DNA from: Brachypterus glaber
Taxonomy: Eukaryota > Arthropoda > Insecta > Coleoptera > Kateretidae
Reading direction: 5' to 3'
Assembly: GCA_958510825.1 (NCBI GenBank)
Contig: OY294051.1
Coordinates: 31,375,667-31,439,666, forward strand
DNA length: 64,000 nt
Notes under the pieces: model-generated
What the model was told of the DNA's origin: nothing
Database searches by the model: none
Seen by the model: the letters and a program-made list of their open reading frames with translations, nothing else
In this document: positions 23,600 through 37,800 of the stretch, one piece after another
Layout: the number at the start of each line of letters is the position of its first letter
Position numbering within the stretch: position 1 is the first letter of the stretch
Translations under genes and position numbers: made by a program

Positions 23600-24180
23600 A
23601 GTAAAACTATGTCCAGTAAATGATGTCATTAATTTTAAGGGGTGATTCTACATAGGAAAATGTGAGTTTCTATAAACATATGTCTCAAAATGTGTCGTAA
23701 GGGAGCTAAGCTCCTTTGAAAGTGGCTAAAAAATTTGGTTTTTATTTGATAACTCAAGAACGGTTTGGACTTTTACAGTTTGGTACAGCAACGAGGTTTT
23801 GAATGTAAAGTAACCTTAATAAGGCCCATCTTCGTATGCTATCTTCGTGTACTTATTTTAAACAGGGGTGTGCGAAACTGGGGGGCCTTATTAATTTTTT
23901 GTGAGTGCTGTGTTTTAGGGGTCAGTGAGCTTTTTTATCAAATTAGTTTTCAGCGCCCAAAAATACATTCATAGTCTGGTTAGGAGTAACTGACATTTTT
24001 TGTGGACCTGTGTAAATAATGTTAACATTATATTCGTATACGATCCTTATATTTATATGAAACTGCCATTTGGACACTTGAAAGTTATTACAGGGGCTGA
24101 TCTTTGACTCTTGTGCATGCAGTGTGAGTTACACGTGTGTGAGTGTCTTAAATAAGCAGGATACATGTCTTCTTCTACCA
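23600..24180. repeat. Fragments of two dispersed repeat families
   Basis: 23630-23760 carries the 'GGGGTGATTCTACAT...GTAAGGGAGCTA' module seen at 33445, 34376 and 50317. 23880-24180 matches 1430-1800. Confidence 0.6.
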
Positions 24181-24224
24181 CTAAAGCTTCCTGTAAAAGA
24201 TAGAAGAAAATATTAATTTTTACT

Positions 24225-24470
24225 TTCAAGTGACTTCGGAGAAAAGAAAGCTAAAGAACTTTTACAATACTCGATCTAAGAAAAATCTACGTCCCAAGTT
24301 CTATCGCCTGTCCATATTGCAGAATGGTCTGAACTACCTTTGCTTTAAACTTTTCAATAAATTGCCCTCAAATATTCGCAGCCTTTCAGGCAAAAGGTTT
24401 CAGGTCTCCATAAAAAAGGTTTTTACTCTCCAAACCCTTTTTCTCCCTGGAAGAGTTCTTAAACTGTAAT
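24225..24470 (+). pseudogene. Non-LTR retrotransposon reverse transcriptase C-terminus relic
   Basis: An open stretch ends with YNTRSKKNLRPKFYRLSILQ and a later LFNKLPSNIRSL. This is the typical closing segment of arthropod LINE reverse transcriptases (a basic YNTR, then 'YNKLP..I'). The catalytic domain is absent, so it is a 5'-truncated copy. It lies downstream of the cyclase gene on the opposite strand. Confidence 0.55.
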
Positions 24471-24761
24471 TTGTTTTTTTTTTGCAGTACAAGCAATGTT
24501 TTGTACCCCATAATAATGTTTATGTTTTAAATTGATATAATTGACTTTATTCAATATTTAAGTACACTTGTTTTATTTTTCTTTTAACGTTTTAACGTTT
24601 TTATGTATCTAATACATGTATGGGAAGTATACCTTTTTTTAGAGTGTATTTTAAAATATATTTACTACTGTTTTTAAAAGTATTAAGGACCCAGAGGTGC
24701 ACAAATTACAGACATTTTTTAAATTATTTAAAATATATTTTTTTGTATGTTTTCGACTTAC

Positions 24762-24910
24762 ATCACTGTGGTGCAAAGAAAAATGCAGCCTGGCTCTGTG
24801 GTGAAGCTGAATGAGCGTATCAATATTATGAGAAGGACATTCAAACTGCATATCAGAAGCTAGAAGGTTCATGCCGGGTCTTCTTAGTAGATCTGGAGTC
24901 TTGCTGAGTC
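24762..24910 (-). CDS. Guanylate cyclase exon 16w (C-terminal tail)
   Basis: Encodes [20 protein letters not shown] and a tail ending [14 protein letters not shown]. The tail is not conserved in the family, so support is the TTTTAG acceptor, phase match and GTAAGT donor. If the donor is not used, the frame runs on to a stop at 24651. Confidence 0.65.
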
Positions 24911-25823
24911 CTAAAACGATGAAATATAATAAGGCAAAAGTATGTGGCGTCATCAAGATTTTTCCCTCCGAACGACTGCGCGTAGCGCTGATTTCCTTTA
25001 ACTGGCCTTAAACATGATTTTACCTATACTATCTTTTTCTTTATTAAATAACTATGAAGCTGAAGTTTGCAACGTTCTTTTGCATCGAAAATTCAAATAG
25101 TATATTAAAGGACTTATTCCATAACACGTTTTTAGCGTAGTACTAGACTTTAGAAAACTCGCCGCAAGCGGCTTGTTTTCTAAACTCGTACTCGTGCGCT
25201 AAAAACGTATGTTATGAAACTAGTACTTTAATATACTATTTGAATTTTCGTTGCAAAAAAACATTGCAAACTTCAGCTACATAAATAACTTTCATTATAA
25301 CTTTTTATGGACTTACTTTCTGAGCTTAGGCTATTGAATAATGTTGATCCGACTATTTCTTCTCGTATTCGCGCCAATCTCTGAGCAGAATCTTCTCCAA
25401 CTAGCCAATAGGTGTGCATTTCACCTTTTCCCTTAAAAAAATAATTTGTAACGTTTATTTTATTTTGTTTTTTTTTTGTTAAATTATAATTTAAATAGAT
25501 TTTTTCTCATTTTGTATTTTGATATTAATTTTTCTTACCAATAGATACAAAAGTTAAACTCGGAAAATTAGAACATCAAAACATCAAAATATATCGGCTC
25601 AAGGGTTTGCTCTAGGACTCCTTTTTTTTAATATTATTATTTAACTAAACAATCTTAAAAAGCAGTTTTTAACTTCATTATTACCTTCAGCTAATATTAT
25701 TATTATAATAATAGTAACATAAATGCTCATGCAAGCGGAGAAAATTTGGTAACGAAATTTTGTTTTACTGTGTTTTTTACTTGATTGATTAATTGATTGA
25801 TTGATTGATTGATTGATTAATTA

Positions 25824-25857
<34 letters not shown>

Positions 25858-28800
25858 GAGAGGCAAGATGAGGGTCTAACACTGCGGCCCCCTGTTGTTT
25901 TTTACTTACTTTAATAGGGATAACTCCCCTTTCTTCACAAATATATCCTCCCAGTCTTTGAATTAGCATATAAGTAGCATGTGATATGTGTATTCGGAAA
26001 GCTTCGCCGGAGCTTTCCATTCTCGAAGCTGTATTGACTGTGTCACCAAAAAGACAGTACCTGGGCATTTTAAGGCCAACTACCCCGGCAACACAATGAC
26101 CTAAAATAAATATTGTATAAATTACCATAACATAATAGTTTTTTCTACCACTGGTTTGGAATGTTGGCAAATACACACACTTTTTAAAGATAGAATGAAT
26201 TCATTCTGGCTCTAGATACGGTATGACTATTCCATATCAAGGTTAGAATAAGCACATCTCTTGTCTATAAAAGTAAAAAAAACTATCAGAATTAGCAAAA
26301 AATATATATATTTTATCATGACATTAAATAGTTTAATGCAAAAACTGTTAAATACAGTTTTTTATTAATAATATGGTAAGATCTGTGAAAAGATAATAGA
26401 AGATCAAACAGATTTTTTTTTTTTTTTTGATATTACGAACCCTTTAATTTATACTACATTTATTTATTTATTAATAAATTGCCCACCTCATGGGTATTTT
26501 ATACCTCATAACATAACAGTTTATAGAGTATAATACAGTTTATTCATCTAGATATCTGTTTAGTATACAACCCAAAGTAAAATTGTAATCCTCTTATTTC
26601 CGTGCTGCCCTACTTTCGGATGAACTCGAGACCAATCGTTCAGCGTATAGGACGCCAGTCGCGACTTTAGTTGACTAAAAGATATGCAGGTGTATGCCGA
26701 TGATACGATATCCACTTGCAAGTGTATATCAAACCTATGGATTATCTGTATATTTTACTGCGTATTTATTTATTAAAGATCTTTCTAGTTGCTGGTAAAC
26801 ATATTTAAAAATATATACAGCAAAATTTCAATAACAAAGTAATATCTCCAATTTTAAATTAGCTATTAAAAAGGTATTTGTTTTCGAAAATAAAATAACA
26901 AAAAAGAAGACTGATCAAATAAAAAAAAACTCAATTTTCTTGATTACTTAATAATGCCGATCGTTTTGTAATTTATTATACTACTGTTTCTGAATATTTT
27001 TACTGCAGTAAAAACATGGTCTAAAATTTGAATTTTAAATGATAAATAAAGTTAGTTCTAAGGAAATTGACCTCTTTAAAATTCTTCATATTATATCAAT
27101 CAGTCTTAGGGTGGTAAAAGATTTTTTTTTTGGAAAACAAAAAAAAAATTTACCAAAAACAATCCAGCTTAGAACTTGGGATAAGGTGGTGGTGGATATG
27201 GTTCATCGGTGTAAGTATTTAGCTTAAAGCGTTTCTGAGTTATCGTGTTCACAAAGACAGACACACAGACAGACCGACAGTCAGATTTTTTTTTACAAAA
27301 ATAATATTTTTTTGAATATAAAACGTCGAGAAACGTAAAAAAGGCAATAAAAAAAATTTAATAACGCAACTTTTCTCGGAGAAGGTTGTACAGTAGTTTT
27401 TATGTCCATGTAAATAGTAAGGGTGACCGGGGCTAATTGTCGCACTTTTCATTCAAAGTCAGTTTTTTCCTTTATTTTTGCTTTTTAGTTTAATTGACCA
27501 AATGATAATTTTAGCTGCATGTTTCAGTAACATTATTATAAGATAAAACATGGAAAAATTTATAGGGTATTAGAGTTATGATTTTTTTTGTAGTCTCGAC
27601 AAATGCGACCACGTTTGTACCAAAATTGTCAACTTTATAATTAAATAATATTTGTTCGATTTTTTTTAACTTAATTTAATTCAATAACGATGTTATTTGC
27701 TATCCTACAAAGTTTCACTTTTTAACACAGATTTGAATAAAAAAAAATCAAAAAAGGAAATACCCAGATCATGCGACAACTAGCCCCAAACCAAATGCGA
27801 CAACTAGCCCAAGTTGTTAATTTTACGTTATGTATCAAGTACTTTCTATTTAATCGTATCTGAAAAATGGGAACTTGCCAGAGACTAGAAATTATTCTTT
27901 TTTATGGAATTAGTAGGGTAGTAATTTAATAATTGACTAATTTATATGAATGAGAACTTATTCTTGATTATATGTAATTAATAAAGTTCTAAATAAATAC
28001 CTTATTAATTGTTAAAAAAAGGATAATTTGTTATACCTGTCAAGTGGTCATTTTTCAGATACGATGTTTCGGAAATTACAAACCAATATAATTTTCTTAT
28101 CTTAATATTTTAAATCACTCACAATAAGAAAAAAATATTTACCACAAAAAAATTACTAGACGCTTTAATTTTGTTATTTTTTGGATTGTCTTGCTGCTCT
28201 TTTTATTTATTACTTTTAAGTTTACAAATGATAAATGTCACTTTTGTAAAGCAGAGGTTAATCTCGGTTTGGTGCAGAAAAATATTTTACTTTTTGAGAT
28301 ACAAGCACTTCGGCAACTTACCCCTGCGACCCCTATTTATTAAATATCTAATGTTTTTATGAATTAATTTTAGCAAATATGAAAGTATGCTGTTTTAGTC
28401 AGCAGTATTTTTTTTTCTGTGTACTTTACCTGAATGTATTCCTATTCTTAATTGCAGCACTTCTCCTTTTCTGTGTTTGATTTCAAATTTTTTAATTTGA
28501 CTCAGGAGATGTAACGCCATCGAGGCAATTTCACCAGCATGTCTCATTCCATTTCTTATTGGAAGTCCGCTTACAACCATGTAAGCATCTCCGATGGTTT
28601 CAACCTATTTAAAGAAAAAATTGTTTAAAAATTAATAAATGAAGTCCCGAATATAAATGTAACCACTGAAACAAGACTGAAGCTGATCCGTACATTACCA
28701 AAGCAGAGCTATCCTCGATTAGGTCTATTTCTTCGCTTTACTGCTTTAAACCTGCTTTGGGTTTGCTTCAGTCGCGTAAATATTAAAAAAAGAAATACAG

Positions 28801-31800
28801 CATGTTCCAGAACTCGCGTACCGAAATTTGAGGGTATATTAAAAACCCTCTGGAAAATATGAAAAAAATTAAAAAAAAATCCATCTTCAATACTAATTAA
28901 AAAGGAAGCTATTTAATCTGACCAATCCTGTTGCTGATGTTAAATTACCTAAAAATTAGTTTTTCCCTACTTATTAGTAACTATGGTTGCATTTTAATGG
29001 TTGACTCGTGCATTGTTTAAGACTTTCAACTTTAGAATCTTTTTAGGTTATATTTTGACAAAACCGACAGAGGCTATCAAATATTCTATTTTTATAGGGT
29101 CACTCCATCCGGCGGTGGTTTTATGATACCCGTCTTAGACGGCTGCAACTCCATTCAGCGCGCTGAATGTAGTGTTTTTTTTTATTAGAAACTCAGATCT
29201 TTTCATTGATTTACTGGCTATAAATTCTTAATACAAATTAATAAAATAAAAATACAATAACTGAATTCATTGAATTAAAAAAAACATCTCTTTGAAACCC
29301 AGACTCATCCGTAAAAAGAATGCTTTTTACAAAGTTTTCATTTTCTTGATGTTTCTGCAACAGCCATGTGCAAAATTCGACTCGTAAAGGATAGTCCTCC
29401 GGTGTCAAGCATTGTACTCGAGTGTAATGAAAGGGATGCATTTTTTCATCTTTTAGAATTCGTTGAACAGAGGTCTTAGACATATCAAGATTTCTAGCCA
29501 CGATACTAAGGCTTGTTTCAGGTTCTTCTTCAAAAGCCTGAATGACAGCTTCTTCATTATCAACAGTTCTTGCAGTTCGCGGAGCGCCCCCAATCTCTTT
29601 TTTGTTTGGAGTTAAATTTCCAGAATTTCTTGCCCTTTGCACCAATCTTAAAATAACATTTCTGCTAGGATGTTCTCTATTGGGAAAACGAATAGAATAT
29701 TCTACAGATATAGCTGAAGCACTCCGGCCACACTCGCCATATAAAATTAGCATTTCGCAATACTCTTCTGAAGTAAACATCATGAAAGTTTTGATATTTT
29801 TTTATAAAAATTAATAAATATTTATGTCACATTAATCACCATGTCAACCTACAGAATATGTACCTGCAATAATTATATTTGCTTCCATAGCTACAAATTC
29901 AACCTTTAATGGTAATTTACAATCAGCAACAGTATTGGTCCACTTAAAGCGTTCTTATTTTTAAATTGAACGAAGATGGATTTTTTTTGAAATTTTTTTC
30001 ATATTTTCCAGAGGGTTTTTAATATACCCTCAAATTTCGGTACGCGAGTTCTGGAACAGGCTGTATGTGGGTTTGCTAATTTTATCTAATTTCGAAAAAT
30101 CTAAACTTAAAATCACTTCAATGAGAAATCACCCAGTACAAAAGTCCAAACCAGCTTATTTTCTGATACATTTATATTCAATAAAAACGTAGCTTTAATA
30201 AAATTAAAAAAATGTTTTTATTGGGCTTTGGAGTTTCATAGCCCATAAATAGTATATTATGCGCCTAGTCTTTAGTGTTTGAGAATTAAGTTTTTTTGCT
30301 GAGACGGAGACGATGCAAAAAATCAGTCGAGAACACTTAAGACAATTCGCATACGTGGTGCATATACTATTTTTTCTACTACCTAAAGCTAGTAACTCCA
30401 AATATCAGTTAAAAATAAAGTTTAAAAATTATTTTGACATAGCTGTCAGTTTGACAAGTAAGTTGAAAAAAGTTAGTAGTTGTCTCAAAAATTTTTAGTC
30501 GTCAATAAACAATGCTTAACAACGGTCAATAATAAATGGGTTCACTGATTTTATTAGTTGCCAAGGTAAACAAGCCTTGGCAACGGTAAATAATATGTAA
30601 GCTAGAACTTCATTAGGTAGTAGAAAAAGAATATTTTTTTGAAATGAAATATAGAAATAAATTTTATTAACACGTTTTCTGTAACTTTTTTTATGGATAA
30701 TGAAGTAGAATTAATGGTTTTGTGCGGAGTTAGTATTATGAAATAAAAGTATAATAAAGTTATTTAAGAGAATACTCTCATATTAAGTCAAAAATAAAGT
30801 TTTAGAAGCCAACTTTAATATAATTATGATATGTCCATAAAAGTTTTGGGGACAATATTTTCCCCCAACAAAATTATAGAGGGGGCTGTAGTAGCTACGT
30901 GCCTACTGTCCACACTCTACAAAATAATCGGAAAAGAGATGGCTAGTTCATTCAGCCATCTTGGTCTGTGAAAACCGTAGACTAGGAATAGTCAAAAATG
31001 GTCTTAAGTTTACCAATAATATATAAAATTTACATATGCCGCCTGATGTCCACTATTTAGTTTTTGTGATATAGCTTTATTTCGTACGACCTAGTGTACA
31101 TGAAATAAAAAATAATTCATGTTCACTATATATGCTCGTTAGGATATTTTTATATCGCACGAATACATAGTTCATATTTTAATGAAATGCGTTTGACGTT
31201 TATAAAATTTTGAAATGTCAAAATTAAACACAGGTAATTCTTTAAAATGTACATTTTTAAAGAGTCTAGACTGTAGATCGAACGAAAAATGTTTTTCGCA
31301 ACTAGTGTACTCGAATGATTTTTTGACTTCGCTTCGCGTCGTCAAAAAAACTTCATTCTCGTGCACTAAGGACTAAAGTCGCTTACTCGCTTACTAAAAA
31401 GCCCTAGGGCCAAAAAGTTTTTTTCGACCGCTAACTAAAACTGGTTATTTTTAGGCTTTTTAAAAGAAGATGCTTTACCTTTACTGTAATATTTATAAAG
31501 AAATATGACCTTTTGGTAACTTTTAGTCTTGAACTAACTGTTCTTTTTGACCAGATACAGTTATTATAATCATTACAGACAAAATAAAAATTTCTTCTAT
31601 AACATAACCTCAAAATATATGTTAACTGATGAATCTGTATTCATTTACTAATATAACTTAAAAACACAAAATTTCAATTGTAAAATCAATTTCAATATTT
31701 ATAATATTCATATAACAGTTTTGGAAGTATTATTATTTTCATAGTATACACATTTTAACAGAAATTAATCACCTTTTTAGTTTGAAAATGAAACCACATG

Positions 31801-34800
31801 CAAAAGAAACGATTGTTTTTTTTAGCGATTTGATTGGATAGTAATTTGTCATGGGTAACTAGATAAGTAATAAGACGGAAAAAGAAATATTTTTTGCAAT
31901 TTAAAATTAAGTATATTTTAATAATTTATTATAATTAGTAACAATCGAATAAAAAATATTGTATAATACAGGGGCAAAAAGTTAAATTTCGATTTCGTAG
32001 ATTTATTACCCTCGGGCTGGCCCTATCGGCCGGCCCTCGGCTTCTAAAAACGTACTCAATCGAAAAACTTAACTTTTCGCCGTTGTATTATAAATAACTA
32101 TTTATTCACATGACGCAAATATGCGTCACGTAAATATAATGAATTTATGCATAAAGGGAATTTTAAACATTTAAGCTGTCATTGGTCAAAATTATTGATA
32201 TTTTTAGGACACCCTCTGTATGATGAAAATATATGAAAGTATGTAAGAAAAACAATTCTGTATATAACTTGAGGCTCCAGACTGGATTTAAAGCAAATGT
32301 TTGCGATCTAATAATTTTTGCAATCGAACTACGTCTTCGGACTTTTAATGAGAATTAGTTATTAATTGAAGTGCGTAGCGGAACAAGGTACATATGCCAC
32401 ATTTACCGTATTTAAAAAAAATCGACTTGAATGGTTTTGGTGCACTAGGAAAACCAGAAAAATATACTATGTAGTAGTAATGGTGGGAAGGTTAAGCCTG
32501 GCAAATAGACCATATTGGTTCTTTTTGCATACCCTTGTGTTACTAATTTTTCTATTCTAACGAGGATTTTTGTTGTTGTACCCCGGGACCTACAGTTTAG
32601 CGAGGAATCCGAACCTCATTTTGTCGGCTTTTTTTGGCTAACTGAGCGGCTTTGGTCCTTAAGTTTATTGGCTGCAAGTGCACTTGGACCGGCGCCAAAC
32701 TACTTGAGGATAATTTTCGCTTACAGCCTTAGTACAGATCCTGGTTGCTTGAAAGTCCATAAAGTGAGCTCGGCCAACAGACCGGACAGCTACCTTGCCG
32801 CTTCCTTTCGGTGCCCCCGGGTAGTATCACAGGTCCAAGTGCTAGTGCGGCAATATCCACTGCAAACCTTTTTCTGTACTGTGTGCTTAGATCGTCGGCA
32901 GCACAAGCCAATGTGGTGGGGAAACGACGGTATTTTATTTCTATGAAAAATTTTTTCCACATCGGAGGATTGAACCCCGGCTTCTCGATTACTAGATCGA
33001 GAGACTGAGTAACCGCCACCCCCAATATACTATGTAAATATTTGTAACAAATATAATTAGTTTTCCAACATTAGATATTTGGAATAAATGGTTATTTTAA
33101 GGCCAATAAATATATAACTATGAAATAATGCATTTATTATAATTTATAAACATCAGTAAAAAATTTATTCTTAGTGATTGGCTAAATTCATAATTTACTG
33201 TTTATTATTAAAACTAAACTACGTACCTACTGAACTTCAGATATTTAATTGCCACAATTTTATAGATAATACGTATTACCCAACTACAGCAAGGTAAAAA
33301 GACAGTTATTTGTTTGTGTATGAGTGCATATAGGCATGTACGTATGATATACATTGTAGTTTGGCCCAATTCAACGAGAGAATGCGTCACAGCGCGTAAA
33401 CTAAATAGCACTATATACAGTATACACGGTGTATTTTAAATAGGGTATTAAGGGGTGATTCTACATTAGAAAATATGACAAAAAGTTCCTATAAACATGT
33501 CTAAAAATGCGTCGTAAGGGAGCTACGGTTCTTTAAAAGTGGCTAAAAATTTCGGTTTTTATTTAGTAACTCAGGAACCCTTTAAGATATAGCAACAAGG
33601 TTTTGCACGTAAACTAATCTTAATAAGTTCCATCTTCGTATGTTATTTTCATATACTTATTTTAAATTAGTTTATTCATGACAAATAAAAACAAATAATA
33701 AATAAAATGTATTAATAACAATTAAACCATAAAGTGAAAGTTAATTTGGTTTTGTCCCGAATATCCAATATTAAAGCCTATTTACCACAAATAAACTTTA
33801 TAATAGAACAATTAGCAATAATTGAACCAATTAAGAATAGTTCACTTACCACGAATATACTTTGACGCACAGATCTGTGGCTACGGGAAATATGCTTGGA
33901 ATGTGTGTGCAAGTGGGAGGCCTGTTGCATGAACGCACGCCTTATAACGCTTTTGACGGAAAGAAGAGAGCGCGAATGATTCCTCCCCCTTTCGTCGGAG
34001 AATTTCTTTCATACGGAGAACTATATATAGTTCTCCGTATACTTAAAAAACTGAGTTTATTTGTGGAGATTAAGCTATATTTTTATCCCCTATTTTCATA
34101 CCCTTCCTAATTGTGATGATTAAAATCATATTTGCTGGAGAACAAGGGCCCTTGTTCCATGGAGCCCTTCAATTTTCATTTTCTAAGCTAAATTTTACAA
34201 AAAGAAAAGCAGCCTGTAATTTGCCCGGCTAAACTCATAATTTATTGTTTATTATTAAAACTAAACTACGTACCTACTGAACTTCAGATATTTAATTGCC
34301 AGAATTTTATAGAGAATATATATATATATATACATATTTACAAATTATAATGCAAACATTGAAGGTTAGGGTCCGAATTTTAGGGGTGGTTCTGCATCAG
34401 AAAATATGACAAAAAGTTCCTATAAACATATGTCTAAAAATGCGTCGTAAGGGAGCTACGCCCGTTTGAAATTGGCTAAAAAATTCGGTTTTTATTTAAT
34501 AACTGAGGAACCCTTATTAAGATTAGTTCACGTTCAAAACCTTGCTGCTATATCTTAAAGGGTTCCGGAGTTATTAAATAAAAACCGAATGTTTTGGCCA
34601 ATTCCAAACGGGCGTAGCTCCCTTATGGCGCATTTTTAGACATATATTTATAGAAACTTTTTGTCATATTATCTGATGTAAAATCACCCCTTAAAATTTC
34701 GGACCCTATTTCAAATACACCGTGTATAGAGTAGTTGAAACTTATTTCTTAAAACTTAATACATAATTAATAAATTGAAAGTTTTTGGCCGATTTGTATA

Positions 34801-37800
34801 TGATTTTTGGGGAATAGGGCTTTGGATCTGACTAAAATTGTTATCTAATTTTGCTGTGACGTTTCGACGATGGATTTTCCTTGTTTTCGAACAGAGAATT
34901 AAAGCCAAAGATTAGTCATTGTCACTAACAGTAAACACTCACATAAACAAAACATTATTTAAACAAATAAATAACATTAAAAAATAAAATTAAGACAGTG
35001 TAGGTACTTTTCTATACGCAGCAAACGAACCTACTGAGTAGGTTCCTCTAAAAAGTAGTTTTTATTTAATATCTCTGGAACCCTCTGAACCACAATAACG
35101 ATTTTTTGCACATGCCTTAACATTGATAAAGGCTATACTTTTATGTAATTTTTATTTGGTAATTTTAACCAGGGACGTGCAAAATGGGGGGCCATGGCAC
35201 TTCTGCCCCAAGCTTTTTTATCTGTATTGTTTTTGACATTTTTTCAATAATAAATGATGCATTTAAAAGGTGCTCTTTATGTAATAGCCTAAGTCCAACC
35301 GTTTTTGAGAAATTTGCAGTTTTATAGAAATTTTCATATCATTTTATGATTAAAAAAAAAACTAGTTAATATTAAACTTTTTTGTGAAAACTATCGATGC
35401 CAGGGTCAGATTATTAAACAAGACCTATGTTGTACTACTTTAATCATAAATTGTAACACATTATGTGCAATTTGTTTTTTTTCGAATTTTGATCTTGGTT
35501 TTGTCCCGTAAAAAAATATTTACCCATATATTGTTTCTCTGTGTTTACCTTATAAACGTCGTAATGCGAGATTATAGAATCAAACAAGGTATAGAGATCA
35601 TTAAGGAGGTCGATAACTTGAAGAGGGGTGCTGACTGCAGATAGTTCCGTGAAACCTACAATATCACTAAAATAAATAGTGACGCAGTCAAAACTTTCGG
35701 CTTCAACTTTGTCTCCCTTTTTCAGTGACTCGGCAACAGACCTAAAAAATAATATGTTTATTAGTGTTTTTACCTATCCAGCACGTACTGGATAGGTAAA
35801 AAACACTAATAATGTGATACACAGAAAAAAAAGATATCTTGAATCAAAGCAAAACGATCTTGGACCAAGGCCGCCATGGCTTCCGATATATTCAACGCCA
35901 TGACTGTCTTGGATTAAGTCCGCCGTGATCTTGGCATTTGAGGTCCTAGATTTCAGGACATTTCCTTAAATCAAAGCCGCTTAAACCATTTATTTACGAT
36001 CATATTATCTTAAACCAAGTATGTAATTATCTTGATTTAAGATCATATTATCTTTATCCAAGATCATACACCAAGTCTTTGGTTTCAGATAATCTAATCT
36101 TGAATGAAGAGAATTATAATCTTGATTTAAGATCATGATTTTCTTGATTCAAGATCATATTGAACCCACAGTCAGGTTCCAGGGTTAATAGAATGGTAAA
36201 TATTTTGAAAAAATTTCCCACACATGTATAATACTATTTCGCACGCCTATGTAATATGATACTTTCTTACTCTGTTAATCGTGTTTAATTTGGTTTCATA
36301 GGTGGTCGTAGAAAAAGGCACTTGTTTTTGAAGAAAAACTTGTTGCAACGCCATTGCAAAATGGCGCTTATAGGTATAAATTATTTAAAGCTACTTACCC
36401 GTGAATTTTTTAAGTAAATTTGAAAATCCCCATCGTTTGAGGGTATCAGATACAAATTCGTCCATTTTAAAGCAGATAAAAACAAGTATACACCACAACT
36501 GACGGCAAAAAAAAAACAAACCTAACTTCTCGCCGGGCATTTCTTGAACTACTGCCCAAATTGTCTGCCAGCCAACAATAACAACGGGCGAGTCTGCTGT
36601 ATATCTACGTGGGGTGAGGCCGGCAAACTCTTTACCGTAAGACAACAGGGGCTTTGAGTCAAGATAATAACTCTTGATTCTCTGTTACTATTTTAAATTT
36701 CATGCATTTAAGGAAAAAATCCTTGACACAAGGATTTTTCTACCAAGAGAATAATTAAAGGAAACCAAAGTCACAGATAATCTTAAAACGAGGATACATG
36801 ATCTTAAAAGAAGATTATTACCTTAATTTAAGATAATATAAATCCAAGATAATTTATTATCTTCTGCCAATATAACTTTTTTTTCTGTGTATGAAGACTT
36901 CATCATGAACTAGCTGTACAGAAAAATCTATGGATCATGGCACCTTATTAAACCATTCACAGCTAAATCCAAAAAACTCGTTTTTGGTAAACAGTATTAA
37001 ATGAACTTCAGAAAAGTCCATGGTCAACAGTGACAATAAACTGCATATTATATTCGACGATTATGGAAAAAGATAGCGATGTACTCTAATAGTATATTAA
37101 AGTACTATTTTCATAACATACTTACTAGTGCTCTAAAAACGTGTTATGAAACGAGTGCTTTATACAATTTTTTCTATGTTGCTCTAAAATTTAAAAAACT
37201 TATATTTAAATTGATGACTGATGTAGGGATTTTTGTTTTGGGTAGGCATTACAGTTTACACTATGTTTAAAATTCTAAGAACAAATTATATTTTGATATA
37301 TTTTACAGTCATCTCTTCCTTTTTTACTGCAATTAACCAGTCGACAATTTTAACACGGTAAAAAATAACCCAAACACTAAATTTTGTAAAAAATTAAACT
37401 TTAATCGACATTGACATTTGCACGCAAAACGTCAAGAGATAGGCTTTTGTATGTTGCCAACCCAACAGAAAAAAAAGTAGAGACCTCTTATGTGCCTATA
37501 AGAACACGCAAAATGCGTGTGATTATGAGCTTATAAGAGTCGCAAAATAGAAAAAGGTATTTTAAATCAGCTCGCCGCAAGCAGTTCGTTTTCTAAACGC
37601 TAAAAACGTATGATATGAAACTAGTACTTTAATATACTATTAATTCTTCTTATTCCAACATTGTTGTTTATATAATACTAGTAGTATTATGTTCTTAAAA
37701 TTTTTAAAAGCTTTCTTTTGTTGGGTATATTAAATTTTAATTTCTTGTTATTCATAATTAATTTTTGTTTACTCTGCGGACTACCTAAACAGCAAGTAAT

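Larger units (their letters stand above)
33180..34330. repeat. Direct repeat pair around the SINE-proximal region
   Basis: About 95 bp at 33180-33275 recurs at 34225-34320 (ACTAAACTACGTACCTACTG in both), 1045 bp apart. The intervening sequence holds two other repeat modules. Confidence 0.65.

Noticed and set aside
26680..26760. Short frame containing VYADDT, like a reverse transcriptase catalytic box
   Set aside because: A stop lies three codons upstream and no other reverse transcriptase motif is near; may be chance or a tiny relic.
32515..33025. Frames of 143 codons (plus) and 98 codons (minus)
   Set aside because: They lie in a tRNA-derived SINE whose higher G+C lowers stop frequency.
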